The translations under genes and the position numbers were made by a program. This document shows positions 1-6,014 of a stretch of 6,014 nt of DNA, piece by piece. This DNA is from Bacillota bacterium (GTDB lineage: Bacteria > Bacillota_B > Desulfitobacteriia > Desulfitobacteriales > Desulfitobacteriaceae). The notes under the pieces were generated by a model. The model did no database searches and was not told the DNA's origin. It worked only from the letters and a program-made list of their open reading frames with translations. Location: assembly GCA_021779415.1 (NCBI GenBank), contig JAJYAS010000236.1:1-6014 (forward strand), read 5' to 3'. Each line of letters starts with the position of its first letter. Position 1 is the first letter of the stretch.

Positions 1-1
1 A

Positions 2-154
<153 letters not shown>

Positions 155-210
155 GTGCATAAATTATAGAGCCACTGGGCAAAGTAGTTATAGAATTCTT
201 TTGGCGAGGT

Positions 211-215
211 GGAGG
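211..215 (+). promoter_or_regulatory. Shine-Dalgarno site fixing the PRC-barrel gene start
   Basis: GGAGG sits six bases before ATG 222. It decides between ATG 222 and an in-frame TTG at 111 that would overlap mnmA and add a 37-residue segment with no PRC-barrel similarity. Confidence 0.8.
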
Positions 216-221
216 AAACTA

Positions 222-716
222 ATGCGACGCACGCGAGAGATTATTGGACTACCTGTTTTGGACCTGAAAAATGGGGACTCAGTTGGGTGGGTACAAGACC
301 TTATTCTTGACAATGACAAAGATGAGGTTGTTGGAATTCTCTTAGAAGGCGGGCACTTCTTCCAATCGTCGAAAGGAATTTCTAGAAAAACTATTGAAAC
401 GGTTGGTAAGGATGCCTTAGTCGTTCGTGAAAAAATGGTAGAAGAACTTAAGGGGACAAGATGGTCTGACAAAGTTGGGAATGAAGTTTATACCCAAGGT
501 GGAGAAGCAAGAGGTACGATTGAAGATGTTTTTCTCGATGATTCCGTAGAAAAAGTGGTAGGATTCGAGGTTTCTGACGGACTCTTTGCTGACCTGCTTC
601 ACGGTCGGGGAACTATTCTGAGGCCCCATGTCATGATCGATGGAAACGATGTATTAATCGTTGATAACCAAGTATCCCCCTTGGATCAAGCGAATGAAGG
701 GGGGATGCGATCATGA
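222..716 (+). CDS. PRC-barrel domain protein with two repeats (YrrD-like)
   Basis: The product is 164 residues with no signal peptide or membrane segment, so it should be cytoplasmic. It contains two tandem PRC-barrel-like units, about residues 6-70 and 83-150. Each has the pattern of a short strand, a G-x-(V/I)-x-D turn, acidic residues, then V-V-G: VGWVQDLILDNDKDEVVG in the first and RGTIEDVFLDDSVEKVVG in the second. PRC barrels are small beta-barrels found in RimM (ribosome maturation), in the photosynthetic reaction centre H subunit and in many uncharacterised Firmicute proteins; they usually bind proteins or RNA. Two units plus the position after mnmA recall B. subtilis YrrD, whose function I do not know to be settled. 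The stop overlaps the start of the zinc-ribbon gene by four bases (ATGA), so the two are almost certainly translated together. The gene starts 67 bases after the mnmA stop. The domain call is firm; any specific function would be a guess. Confidence 0.87.
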   Translation: MRRTREIIGLPVLDLKNGDSVGWVQDLILDNDKDEVVGILLEGGHFFQSSKGISRKTIETVGKDALVVREKMVEELKGTRWSDKVGNEVYTQGGEARGTIEDVFLDDSVEKVVGFEVSDGLFADLLHGRGTILRPHVMIDGNDVLIVDNQVSPLDQANEGGMRS

Positions 717-907
717 ACTGCCCAGTTTGTTCAGGACGTGCTATTGGTAAAGTGGGAGTCGAGCAGTTTTATTGTTGGGATTGCTGTGTTGAATTTACGA
801 CACAAACGGACAAAGTAGTTATTTACGATCTGGCAGAAGATGGTTCTCTAGTCGCTTGGGATGAGCCAACGATGGATACAGGAATTTCCGGCGCTGCTTT
901 GGAATGA
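713..907 (+). CDS. Small zinc-ribbon protein, function unknown
   Basis: This 64-residue protein has two Cys pairs, C3-P-V-C6 and C21-W-D-C24, spaced by 14 residues, the arrangement of a treble-clef or zinc-ribbon knuckle; a fifth cysteine, C25, directly follows. After the ribbon comes a beta-like stretch (VVIYDLAEDGSLVAW) and a short acidic tail. It has no membrane segment. The start is ATG 713, inside the stop of the PRC-barrel gene (ATGA overlap), with a G-rich Shine-Dalgarno (AAGGGGGG) about eight bases upstream, so coupled translation is expected. The length of the overlap and the intact cysteine pattern argue that it is real despite its size. It could act as a partner of the PRC-barrel protein or as a small nucleic-acid or protein-binding adaptor; neither is shown by the sequence. 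I do not recognise a named family. Confidence 0.82.
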   Translation: MNCPVCSGRAIGKVGVEQFYCWDCCVEFTTQTDKVVIYDLAEDGSLVAWDEPTMDTGISGAALE

Positions 908-968
908 TGCGGCAACAGGGCATTAGATACTAGATTAGGGATTAATGATAGCGATTTTGAATTACTAA

Positions 969-1000
969 AAGAAAAGCGCGCCCTTCGGCCCGCTTTTCTT
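969..1000 (+). terminator. Hairpin terminator after the zinc-ribbon gene, possibly bidirectional
   Basis: AAGAAAAGCG at 969-978 pairs perfectly with CGCTTTTCTT at 991-1000. Inside, GCC (980-982) and GGC (987-989) pair around a CTTC loop, with one C-C mismatch at 979/990. The T-rich 3' arm is followed by a broken T run (CCGTTTCTTG) rather than a clean U tract. The A-rich 5' arm would supply a U tract on the other strand, so it may work in either direction. It separates the mnmA block from the permease gene. Confidence 0.75.
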
Positions 1001-1028
1001 CCGTTTCTTGCATTTAAGGGAGGATAAG

Positions 1029-2060
1029 ATGAACTTTAAGAAGTGGAAATGGATTTTTGCGGGAGCTTGTCTGCTGTTGGGACTGTTGCTCCTTATCAAA
1101 GTGAGAGCAATTTTGGGTCCGTTCCTCCTGGCCTTTGTACTTGCCTATTTGTTGAACCCCTTAGTTGAAGGGTTGGAGCGGTATCGGATTAGTAGAAATA
1201 AGTCGATCGCGATCGTATTCATTTTGATTGTGGTTGTTTTGGCGACCACTGTTTTTCTTATTCTCCCGATTATTTATAATGAGCTTAGTAAATTAGCGTT
1301 GATTTTACCTAATACGATACGGTCGATTACAGAAAGGATCGATGGGTTTCGTGAACAGTTTAAAGCGACAGGTTTACCCAGCCGTGTCGCCCTTGTATTA
1401 GATCAACATTTAGATCAGGGAGAACGAATTATTGCGGATCGCCTTAATTCATTGTTAGCAAATTTACCTAATGTGCTCTCTACGGTTACACTTTACATAT
1501 TATCCCCAGTGATCGCCATCTATTTTCTCGCAGATTGGAAAGCCCTTGGGGAAGGATTTTTTCGTATAATACCACAACGTTGGCGTATGGAATGGCGACG
1601 GCTTTGGCAAGACATCAACCATGTGATTCGTCAATTTGTACGAGGAGATCTTGTTGTTGCGGTGATTGTAGGGATCTTGATTGGAATTGGTGTTAAACTT
1701 GTGGGGATGGAGTATGCTTTGTTGATAGGTTTGATCTGTGGGGTTTTTGACCTTATTCCCTACTTTGGGCCGGTGCTCGGGGCAGTGCCTTCTGTTTTGT
1801 TAGCCTTAACGAAGTCCCCCGTCATGGCTATTAAAGTTGCTTTGATCATTTTATTGGTGCAACAACTCGAGGGAAACGTCATTTCTCCCAAACTCATGGG
1901 TGAAAGCGTGGGGCTTCATCCACTCTGGGTGGTTTTTTCCCTTTTAGCGTGTGGAGAACTTGCTGGATTTTGGGGTATGTTCTTGGCTGTTCCCTTAGCG
2001 GCAGTAATCCGAGTCGTTTTTAATCATATTTATTTTAGGTTGGTTTCCACCAAGGTCTAA
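1029..2060 (+). CDS. AI-2E (UPF0118) family transmembrane transporter
   Basis: The product is 343 residues, the usual family length of about 340-380. Hydrophobic segments lie near residues 8-25, 30-45, 58-82, 148-168, 205-225, 228-250, 265-278 and 300-335 (probably two), with a large soluble region at about 83-147 between the third and fourth, as is typical. The family signatures are present: DLIPYFGPVLGAVPS at about 241-255 and the EGNVISPKLMG block at about 281-291. The family includes E. coli TqsA/YdiK and B. subtilis YrrI; members have been linked to autoinducer-2 export or to Na+/H+ exchange, and the substrate cannot be read from sequence. The start is ATG 1029, five bases after AAGGGAGG (1016-1023); an in-frame TTG at 1008 lies just beyond the terminator hairpin and lacks a good site. 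A permease of this family immediately before alaS matches the yrrI-alaS order of B. subtilis. Confidence 0.92.
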   Translation: MNFKKWKWIFAGACLLLGLLLLIKVRAILGPFLLAFVLAYLLNPLVEGLERYRISRNKSIAIVFILIVVVLATTVFLILPIIYNELSKLALILPNTIRSITERIDGFREQFKATGLPSRVALVLDQHLDQGERIIADRLNSLLANLPNVLSTVTLYILSPVIAIYFLADWKALGEGFFRIIPQRWRMEWRRLWQDINHVIRQFVRGDLVVAVIVGILIGIGVKLVGMEYALLIGLICGVFDLIPYFGPVLGAVPSVLLALTKSPVMAIKVALIILLVQQLEGNVISPKLMGESVGLHPLWVVFSLLACGELAGFWGMFLAVPLAAVIRVVFNHIYFRLVSTKV

Positions 2061-2065
2061 TGTTG

Positions 2066-2095
2066 TTGACAAATAAGACATCGCCTGTATATACT
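2066..2095 (+). promoter_or_regulatory. Sigma-A type promoter for alaS
   Basis: TTGACA (2066-2071) is a perfect -35 box and TATACT (2090-2095) matches the -10 consensus at five of six positions, with an 18-base spacer. Transcription would begin near 2101-2103. It starts just six bases after the permease stop codon, so alaS has its own promoter rather than depending on read-through. There is no terminator between the permease gene and this promoter. Confidence 0.72.
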
Positions 2096-2101
2096 TTAGA
2101 A

Positions 2102-2221
2102 ACGATGGGAATTTTGTAAAACAAATGGAAATAAAAGTATCTGATAGCCCGTAAAAAGAGCAGGGTGGTACCGTGAAAAATCTCGTCCCTGATTGATATA
2201 GGGTTTGGGATTATTTTTTTT
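2102..2221 (+). promoter_or_regulatory. T-box riboswitch (tRNA-Ala sensing) leader of alaS, short form
   Basis: The hallmark T-box element AGGGTGGTACCGTGA spans 2162-2176. CAGGG (2161-2165) pairs with CCCTG (2187-2191), and G-T-G-A (2173-2176) pairs with T-C-G-T (2183-2186), leaving the seven-base bulge TGGTACC (2166-2172). That is the classical antiterminator. The bulge bases TGGT complement the ACCA 3' end of tRNA-Ala, so uncharged tRNA-Ala should stabilise read-through into alaS. The competing terminator reuses 2185-2189. What is odd is the 5' part: only about 60 bases lie between the predicted transcription start and the T-box, too few for a full Stem I of around 100 bases. The only alanine (GCN) triplet in that stretch is GCC at 2147-2149, a candidate specifier. 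A small hairpin TTTGT/ACAAA (2113-2125) and GGG (2107-2109)/CCC (2148-2150) pairing are possible, but the latter would occupy the specifier. Confidence 0.8.
2185..2221 (+). terminator. Regulatory terminator of the alaS T-box
   Basis: GTCCC (2185-2189) can pair with GGGAT (2207-2211), one pair being G-U, around a 17-base loop; eight T residues follow at 2214-2221. CCCT (2187-2190) could instead pair with AGGG (2200-2203). Both use the bases that form the 3' side of the antiterminator, so terminator and antiterminator exclude each other. The stem is short for an intrinsic terminator, which suggests leaky control of this essential gene. Confidence 0.6.
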
Positions 2222-2230
2222 AGGAATTTT

Positions 2231-2237
2231 AAAGGAG
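2231..2237 (+). promoter_or_regulatory. Shine-Dalgarno site fixing the alaS start
   Basis: AAAGGAG lies eight bases before ATG 2246. An in-frame GTG at 2237 overlaps this site and therefore cannot be the start. The site lies past the U run, so it is transcribed only when the T-box antiterminates. Confidence 0.8.
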
Positions 2238-2245
2238 TGTCGTGT

Positions 2246-4876
2246 ATGTATACAGGTAATGAATTAAGGGACATGTTTCGTAAGTATTTCGAAGCTAAGG
2301 GACACAAAATTCTGCCCAGTGCCTCGCTTATTCCCAAAGATGACCCGACCCTTTTGTTGACGGTTGCTGGCATGGTTCCTTTCAAACCCTATTTTCAACG
2401 TCGGGTCGAACCCCCCTTTCCGCGCGCCACGACGGCTCAGAAATGTGTTCGTACCCCTGATCTTGAAGTGGTTGGTAAAACAGCCCGTCATCATACTTAT
2501 TTTGAAATGTTAGGAAATTTTTCCTTTGGAGATTATTTCAAAACTGAAGCAATCCCCTGGGCTTGGGAGTATATCACAGAGGTATTGAAAATTCCAGTTG
2601 AAAAACTCTGGGTGACGATCTATCCAGAAGATGAAGATGCGAAAAATATATGGGAGAAGGCTGGCGTCAAGTCCGAACGAATCATAGGGGATCCAGAAAA
2701 TTTTTGGGCTGCTGGTCCTACAGGTCCATGTGGTCCCTGTTCGGAAATTTATGTCGATCTTGGAGAAACAAGAGGGTGTGGCATGCCCGATTGTGCAGCG
2801 GGTAGTTGTGACTGTGATCGCTTTTTGGAAATCTGGAATTTGGTCTTCATGCAGTATAACAGGGATGAAGCGGGTGTGTTAACCCCTCTTCCGAAACAAA
2901 ACATTGATACAGGTATGGGCTTAGAACGAATCGCGTCTGTCATGCAAGGGGTTGAGACCAATTTTGATACGGATCTCTTCCGTCCCATTATTGACTATGT
3001 AGCTGGGTTGGCAGGTCTTAACTATAAAGATGATCCCAAAAGCGACATGGCTCTAAAGGTGGTAGCGGATCACGTTCGGGCAGTATCGTTTATGCTGGCG
3101 GATGGAATTCGGCCCAATAATGAAGGCCGAGGGTATGTCCTCCGACGGATTCTGCGCCGTGCTGTTCGGTATGCCAAACTCTTAGGGATCGACAAGCCAT
3201 TCTTAGAATCTGTCTTTAGAATTATCCAAAGAGACTATGCTCATGCCTATCCGGAACTTCAGGAAAATGAGAATTTTATCTTGAATCATTTAAGCTTGGA
3301 AGAGAAGAACTTCCAAGCAACTCTTGAGCAAGGCACGCAAATGTTGCAAGAAAAGGTCAAGGAACTTCTAAAACAAGGAACCACGGTTTTAACCGGACCG
3401 GATGCCTTCTATCTCTATGAAACCTATGGCTTCCCAGCGGAGTTAACGGAAGAAATGCTTGCCGAGCAAGGCCTATCCGTGGATATGCCCGCCTTTTTAA
3501 CCGCAGCAGAGGAGCATCGTCTGCAGGCTAAAGAACAATCTCAGAAAATGCGTGCAGTGGTTGAAAGCCCAGAATTAGTGGAAAAGGCAAAACGCTTAGG
3601 TGTTACGCCTTTTGTGGGATATGAACGGGTTTCAGCGTCTGTCAAGATCGAGGGTTTGTTTGTCGAGGGCAAGGAGAGGGAGGACGTCGGAGAAGGGGAA
3701 GAAGTTATGGTCTTCCTTTCAGAGACTCCGTTTTATGCGGAAAGCGGTGGTCAGGTTTCAGATATCGGAGTGCTCAAAACCCCACGGGCGGAGGCTCAAG
3801 TGCTAGAAGTGAAAAAAGGTGTTACGGGGACCCTTTATCATCGCCTTCGCGTCACGACAGGGGTATTCCACGTTGGTGAATTAGTGGAAGCGGAAATTAA
3901 TAACGCTGAGCGTCAGTCCACGACTCGCCATCACAGTGCAACTCACCTCCTTCAGGCTGCCCTTCGTTCCGTTCTAGGGGAACATGTCCAGCAAGCGGGA
4001 TCTTTGGTGACGCCGGAGCGCCTGCGGTTTGACTTTACTCATTTTTCGCCGATGACCCCAGATGGACTGAGAGCGGTAGAGGCTCTTATTAACGAAGCAG
4101 TGTTAAAGAATATGTCCGTTGATTCGACGGAAATGTCGTTAAACGAGGCAAAATCTAGTGGCGCTACGGCACTTTTTGGGGAGAAATACGGAGAGACCGT
4201 TCGTGTCGTCCGCATGGGGATGTTCAGTCAAGAATTATGTGGGGGGACTCATGTCAAAAACACGGGAGAAATCGGGCTGGTTAAAATCCTCAGCGAGGGC
4301 GGGATCGGGGCAGGTCTGCGTCGGATCGAAGCGGTAGCCGGATTAGAAGCCTTGGCCTATCTCCGCACTCTGGATGAGCAGGTGTTGGAAGTTGCCCAGA
4401 CCCTTAAAGCTCAGCCTACAGAAGTGGGCAAGCGTGTCAACGGACTGGTTGCTCAAGTCAAGGATCTCGAACGGGAAATCGGACAACTTCAAGCAAAGCT
4501 CGGCAAGAATGAAGCAGAAGGGTTACTCAAGCGTGTTCAGGAGATCGAAGGGATCCCTGTCATCGCTGCTCAGGTGCACGTCTCCGACATGGAAGGTCTT
4601 CGTCAAATGGCAGATCTTTTGCGCCCCAAACTTAAAACCGGGGTTATTGTCTTGGGGGCAGTGAGTGAAGGAAAGGTTAACTTCGTAACGGTTGTTAGTC
4701 CGACAGGTTTAAGTGGGCTTCATGCAGGGCAGATTATTAAAGAAGTGGCCATGATTACAGGGGGGAGCGGTGGTGGTCGCCCAGACATGGCCCAAGCCGG
4801 TGGAAAAGATCCTGGAAAATTAGGAGAAGCTATCGATCGCGTCCCAACAATTCTCCGGGGATTTCTGAAAAAATAG
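2246..4876 (+). CDS. alaS: Alanyl-tRNA synthetase (alanine--tRNA ligase)
   Basis: This complete 876-residue cytoplasmic enzyme matches the usual bacterial length of about 875. It activates alanine with ATP, loads it onto tRNA-Ala, and hydrolyses mischarged Ser- and Gly-tRNA-Ala. The class II catalytic core occupies about residues 1-240: the [21 protein letters not shown] region, the [13 protein letters not shown] segment of motif 2 near 86-98, [11 protein letters not shown] near 158-167, and motif 3 [10 protein letters not shown] at 221-230. A helical tRNA-binding region follows, then an editing domain with the four metal ligands H563-x3-H567 and C665-x3-H669, all intact. The C-terminal C-Ala region has a coiled coil from about 726 to 760 and the glycine-rich [15 protein letters not shown] at 839-853. 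A Cys-rich insert in the core (C178, C183, C188, C190) resembles that of other clostridial enzymes. The start [11 protein letters not shown] matches the family N-terminus. Expression is controlled by its own promoter and T-box. Confidence 0.98.
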   Translation: MYTGNELRDMFRKYFEAKGHKILPSASLIPKDDPTLLLTVAGMVPFKPYFQRRVEPPFPRATTAQKCVRTPDLEVVGKTARHHTYFEMLGNFSFGDYFKTEAIPWAWEYITEVLKIPVEKLWVTIYPEDEDAKNIWEKAGVKSERIIGDPENFWAAGPTGPCGPCSEIYVDLGETRGCGMPDCAAGSCDCDRFLEIWNLVFMQYNRDEAGVLTPLPKQNIDTGMGLERIASVMQGVETNFDTDLFRPIIDYVAGLAGLNYKDDPKSDMALKVVADHVRAVSFMLADGIRPNNEGRGYVLRRILRRAVRYAKLLGIDKPFLESVFRIIQRDYAHAYPELQENENFILNHLSLEEKNFQATLEQGTQMLQEKVKELLKQGTTVLTGPDAFYLYETYGFPAELTEEMLAEQGLSVDMPAFLTAAEEHRLQAKEQSQKMRAVVESPELVEKAKRLGVTPFVGYERVSASVKIEGLFVEGKEREDVGEGEEVMVFLSETPFYAESGGQVSDIGVLKTPRAEAQVLEVKKGVTGTLYHRLRVTTGVFHVGELVEAEINNAERQSTTRHHSATHLLQAALRSVLGEHVQQAGSLVTPERLRFDFTHFSPMTPDGLRAVEALINEAVLKNMSVDSTEMSLNEAKSSGATALFGEKYGETVRVVRMGMFSQELCGGTHVKNTGEIGLVKILSEGGIGAGLRRIEAVAGLEALAYLRTLDEQVLEVAQTLKAQPTEVGKRVNGLVAQVKDLEREIGQLQAKLGKNEAEGLLKRVQEIEGIPVIAAQVHVSDMEGLRQMADLLRPKLKTGVIVLGAVSEGKVNFVTVVSPTGLSGLHAGQIIKEVAMITGGSGGGRPDMAQAGGKDPGKLGEAIDRVPTILRGFLKK

Positions 4877-4933
4877 AGGAAAACTACAGGGACGCCGAGA
4901 ATATTCTTTGAGAAGGCTGAACCGAGAATGGCG

Positions 4934-4941
4934 AAAGGGGG
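4934..4941 (+). promoter_or_regulatory. Shine-Dalgarno site favouring a TTG start for ireB
   Basis: AAAGGGGG lies eight bases before TTG 4950. A weaker AGGA (4944-4947) lies eleven bases before ATG 4959. The spacing favours TTG, though ATG 4959 remains possible. Confidence 0.55.
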
Positions 4942-4949
4942 ACAGGAAA

Positions 4950-5201
4950 TTGGATCGAATGGATGAAACCATGATGTTTAAGGCTGTGGGAGAAGACGTT
5001 TCTGCCCGCGATGTTTTGCAGAAGGTGTATGCCGCTTTGCAAGAAAAAGGGTATGACCCTATAAACCAGATGGTTGGCTATTTGATGTCCGGCGACCCTG
5101 TATATATAACCAGCCACAATCAGGCAAGAGCGATGATTCGTAAACTTGAACGCTTTGAGCTTATCGAAGAGTTAGTCAGAACCTATTTGCAAGAAAAGTA
5201 A
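4950..5201 (+). CDS. ireB: IreB family regulatory phosphoprotein (UPF0297/YrzL)
   Basis: The product is 83 residues from TTG 4950 (80 if ATG 4959 is used), the usual 80-90 of the family. Family-defining segments are EKGYDPINQ (32-40), [11 protein letters not shown] (43-53), RKLER (64-68) and IEELVRTYL (72-80). It is a small soluble, mostly helical protein. In Enterococcus faecalis, IreB is phosphorylated on N-terminal threonines by the PASTA-domain kinase IreK and restrains cephalosporin resistance. Here D-E-T7-M keeps one such threonine, while position 4 is Met. The TTG start gives the M-x3-D-x-T-M-x-F beginning I recall for relatives, and has the better ribosome site; an in-frame TTG at 4908 would add a basic, unconserved extension. 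The gene follows alaS by 73 bases with no terminator or clear promoter between, so co-transcription is likely; alaS-ireB is a conserved Firmicute pairing. A strong terminator follows two bases after the stop. Confidence 0.93.
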   Translation: MDRMDETMMFKAVGEDVSARDVLQKVYAALQEKGYDPINQMVGYLMSGDPVYITSHNQARAMIRKLERFELIEELVRTYLQEK

Positions 5202-5202
5202 T

Positions 5203-5249
5203 GCTAAAGCTAAACCCTCACTCCACGTGGTGAGGGTTTTAACTTTAGC
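5203..5249 (+). terminator. Strong two-tier hairpin terminator after ireB
   Basis: The inner stem is ten perfect pairs, AAACCCTCAC (5212-5221) with GTGAGGGTTT (5230-5239), around an eight-base loop TCCACGTG. An outer stem GCTAAAG (5203-5209) with CTTTAGC (5243-5249) adds seven pairs across a small internal loop. TTTT at 5237-5240 follows the stable inner core. The structure is nearly symmetrical, so it may act in both directions. It ends the alaS-ireB transcript. Confidence 0.88.
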
Positions 5250-5290
5250 GAGGCACGATGCGCGAAACACACGAAATAGGGGACAAGAAA

Positions 5291-5323
5291 CGGACTTCGG
5301 ACCTCGGACTCGAACTCGAACTT
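5291..5323 (+). repeat. Short degenerate tandem repeat, consensus CGRACYT
   Basis: Five adjoining units of six or seven bases fit CGRACYT or its shortened form: 5291-5297, 5298-5304, 5305-5310, 5311-5316 and 5317-5323. The first three carry CGGAC and the last two CGAAC. The array lies in the 149-base spacer between the ireB terminator and the reductase gene, 14 bases before the reductase ribosome site. The rest of that spacer holds no gene and no promoter boxes that I can recognise. Confidence 0.6.
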
Positions 5324-5336
5324 CGCGCCCGCCTCG

Positions 5337-5343
5337 AAAGGAG
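5337..5343 (+). promoter_or_regulatory. Shine-Dalgarno site fixing the reductase start
   Basis: AAAGGAG lies seven bases before ATG 5351. An in-frame ATG at 5345 is only one base from the site, too close to be used efficiently. Confidence 0.75.
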
Positions 5344-5350
5344 AATGGAT

Positions 5351-6014
5351 ATGCGGCAGGTTAAACTTGGCTTATGGGGGCCTGAAGTCTCGGAGGTGTG
5401 CTTTGGAAGCTTGGCCATATCTCCGTTACAGGGACGTGTAACGGAAGCGGAAGGAGCTTCTGTTCTGCGGTACGCACTGGAACAAGGGATTAATTGGATT
5501 GATACTGCGGAAATCTATGACAATTATGTGCAAATTGCGAAGGCAACTGAGGGCTATCCGGACGTTCAAATTATCAGTAAATCTTACTCTGTTTCCGCCG
5601 AGGAAATGCGGCGCAGCTTGGAAAAGGCGCGAACTGCTCTCAACCGTGAAACCCTTGACTTTTTTCTCCTTCACGAACAGGAAAGCGCTTTAACCCTGAA
5701 AGGACATATGAGGGCTTGGGAAGAGCTTTTGAGGGCTAAGGAAAAGGGTATCGTGCGCCGTATCGGGATTTCCACGCATGCTGTGGCCGGAGTCCGGGCC
5801 GGAGCGCTCCAACCTGGTCTTGATGTGATTCATCCTATTTTGAATTATCAGGGTCTAGGAATTATTGATGGAACGTTAGACGAAATGCTCGAAGCTATTT
5901 CCTTTGCAGCGGAATTGGGGATTGGGATTTATGCTATGAAGGTTTTCGGAGGAGGACATTTAAGTCATGACCCGGAAAAGGCTATAAACTTCGTCCGAGG
6001 GGTTCCAGGAGTGC
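5351..6014 (+). CDS. Aldo/keto reductase family protein (partial, C-terminus beyond window)
   Basis: The frame stays open from ATG 5351 to the window end, giving 221 codons of a family usually around 300 residues or more. The four catalytic residues of the NAD(P)H-dependent (alpha/beta)8 barrel are visible: D51 and Y56 in INWIDTAEIYDN, K77 in IISKSY, and H108 in FFLLHEQ. Other barrel elements follow: KGIVRRIGIST (strand 5/6 region) and ELGIGIYAMKVFGGGHL, resembling the late-barrel segment of COG0667/COG1453-type reductases. Such enzymes reduce carbonyls to alcohols in the cytoplasm; the substrate cannot be inferred. Some clostridial members carry a C-terminal 4Fe-4S ferredoxin domain, which would lie outside the window. 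ATG 5351 is chosen over ATG 5345 because of its ribosome site. It lies beyond a strong terminator, so it should have its own promoter, which I cannot identify. Confidence 0.9.
   Translation, partial: MRQVKLGLWGPEVSEVCFGSLAISPLQGRVTEAEGASVLRYALEQGINWIDTAEIYDNYVQIAKATEGYPDVQIISKSYSVSAEEMRRSLEKARTALNRETLDFFLLHEQESALTLKGHMRAWEELLRAKEKGIVRRIGISTHAVAGVRAGALQPGLDVIHPILNYQGLGIIDGTLDEMLEAISFAAELGIGIYAMKVFGGGHLSHDPEKAINFVRGVPGV

Noticed and set aside
189..194. TATAGA as a -10 box for the PRC-barrel gene
   Set aside because: There is no -35-like sequence at 16-18 bases upstream, so it is likely chance in an AT-rich spacer.
1008..1028. TTG start for the permease
   Set aside because: ATG 1029 has AAGGGAGG five bases upstream; TTG 1008 lies directly after the terminator hairpin without a ribosome site.
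2040..2053. TTGGT/ACCAA hairpin at the end of the permease gene as a terminator
   Set aside because: It has only five pairs and no T run follows; it is inside coding sequence and next to the alaS promoter.
2035..2385. Minus-strand open frame across the alaS leader
   Set aside because: It is antisense to the T-box, promoter and alaS start, has no ribosome site or recognisable domain, and is explained by the conserved elements on the other strand.
4374..4664. Second plus-strand frame inside alaS
   Set aside because: It is an out-of-frame shadow of the C-terminal AlaRS coding region, with a basic low-complexity translation and no ribosome site.
4908..4949. TTG 4908 as the ireB start
   Set aside because: The added 14 residues are highly basic, unlike the family N-terminus, and the ribosome site lies downstream of this codon.
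5499..5693. Short plus-strand frame inside the reductase region
   Set aside because: It is out of frame with the aldo/keto reductase, whose catalytic tetrad is intact through the same bases.

Overview
This window looks like a chromosomal housekeeping segment from a Gram-positive Firmicute, most likely a clostridial or Peptococcaceae-type bacterium such as a Desulfitobacterium or Desulfosporosinus relative. That placement is an inference. It rests on strong purine-rich Shine-Dalgarno sites, a T-box antiterminator in front of alaS, an ireB (yrzL/UPF0297) gene directly after alaS, and a gene order close to the Bacillus subtilis trmU ... yrrD ... yrrI-alaS-yrzL neighbourhood as I recall it. All genes lie on the + strand.

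Layout. (1) 2-154 is the 3' end of mnmA, the tRNA 2-thiouridylase. (2) 222-907 holds two coupled genes: a double PRC-barrel protein (YrrD-like) and a 64-residue zinc-ribbon protein, overlapping by 4 bases. A hairpin at 969-1000 closes this block. (3) 1029-2060 is an eight-or-so-segment AI-2E/UPF0118 family membrane permease. (4) 2061-2245 is the alaS control region: a near-consensus sigma-A promoter only six bases after the permease stop, then a T-box antiterminator/terminator switch that is unusually short at its 5' end. (5) 2246-4876 is full-length alanyl-tRNA synthetase. (6) 4950-5201 is ireB, followed by a strong two-tier hairpin terminator at 5203-5249. (7) 5250-5350 is a short spacer with a small CGRACYT repeat array. 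(8) From 5351 to the window end is an aldo/keto reductase, cut off by the window edge.

Functionally, mnmA and alaS both serve translation (tRNA thiolation and tRNA charging). The T-box would let uncharged tRNA-Ala raise alaS expression. IreB is a small cytoplasmic regulator linked, in enterococci, to a cell-wall-sensing Ser/Thr kinase. The PRC-barrel, zinc-ribbon, permease and reductase genes have no specific assignable substrates from sequence alone.

I see no mobile element, CRISPR array, phage gene or defence system. The items most worth a second look are the stripped-down T-box leader, the orphan zinc-ribbon protein, the CGRACYT repeats, and the presence of a reductase where ruvX (yrrK) usually follows ireB.
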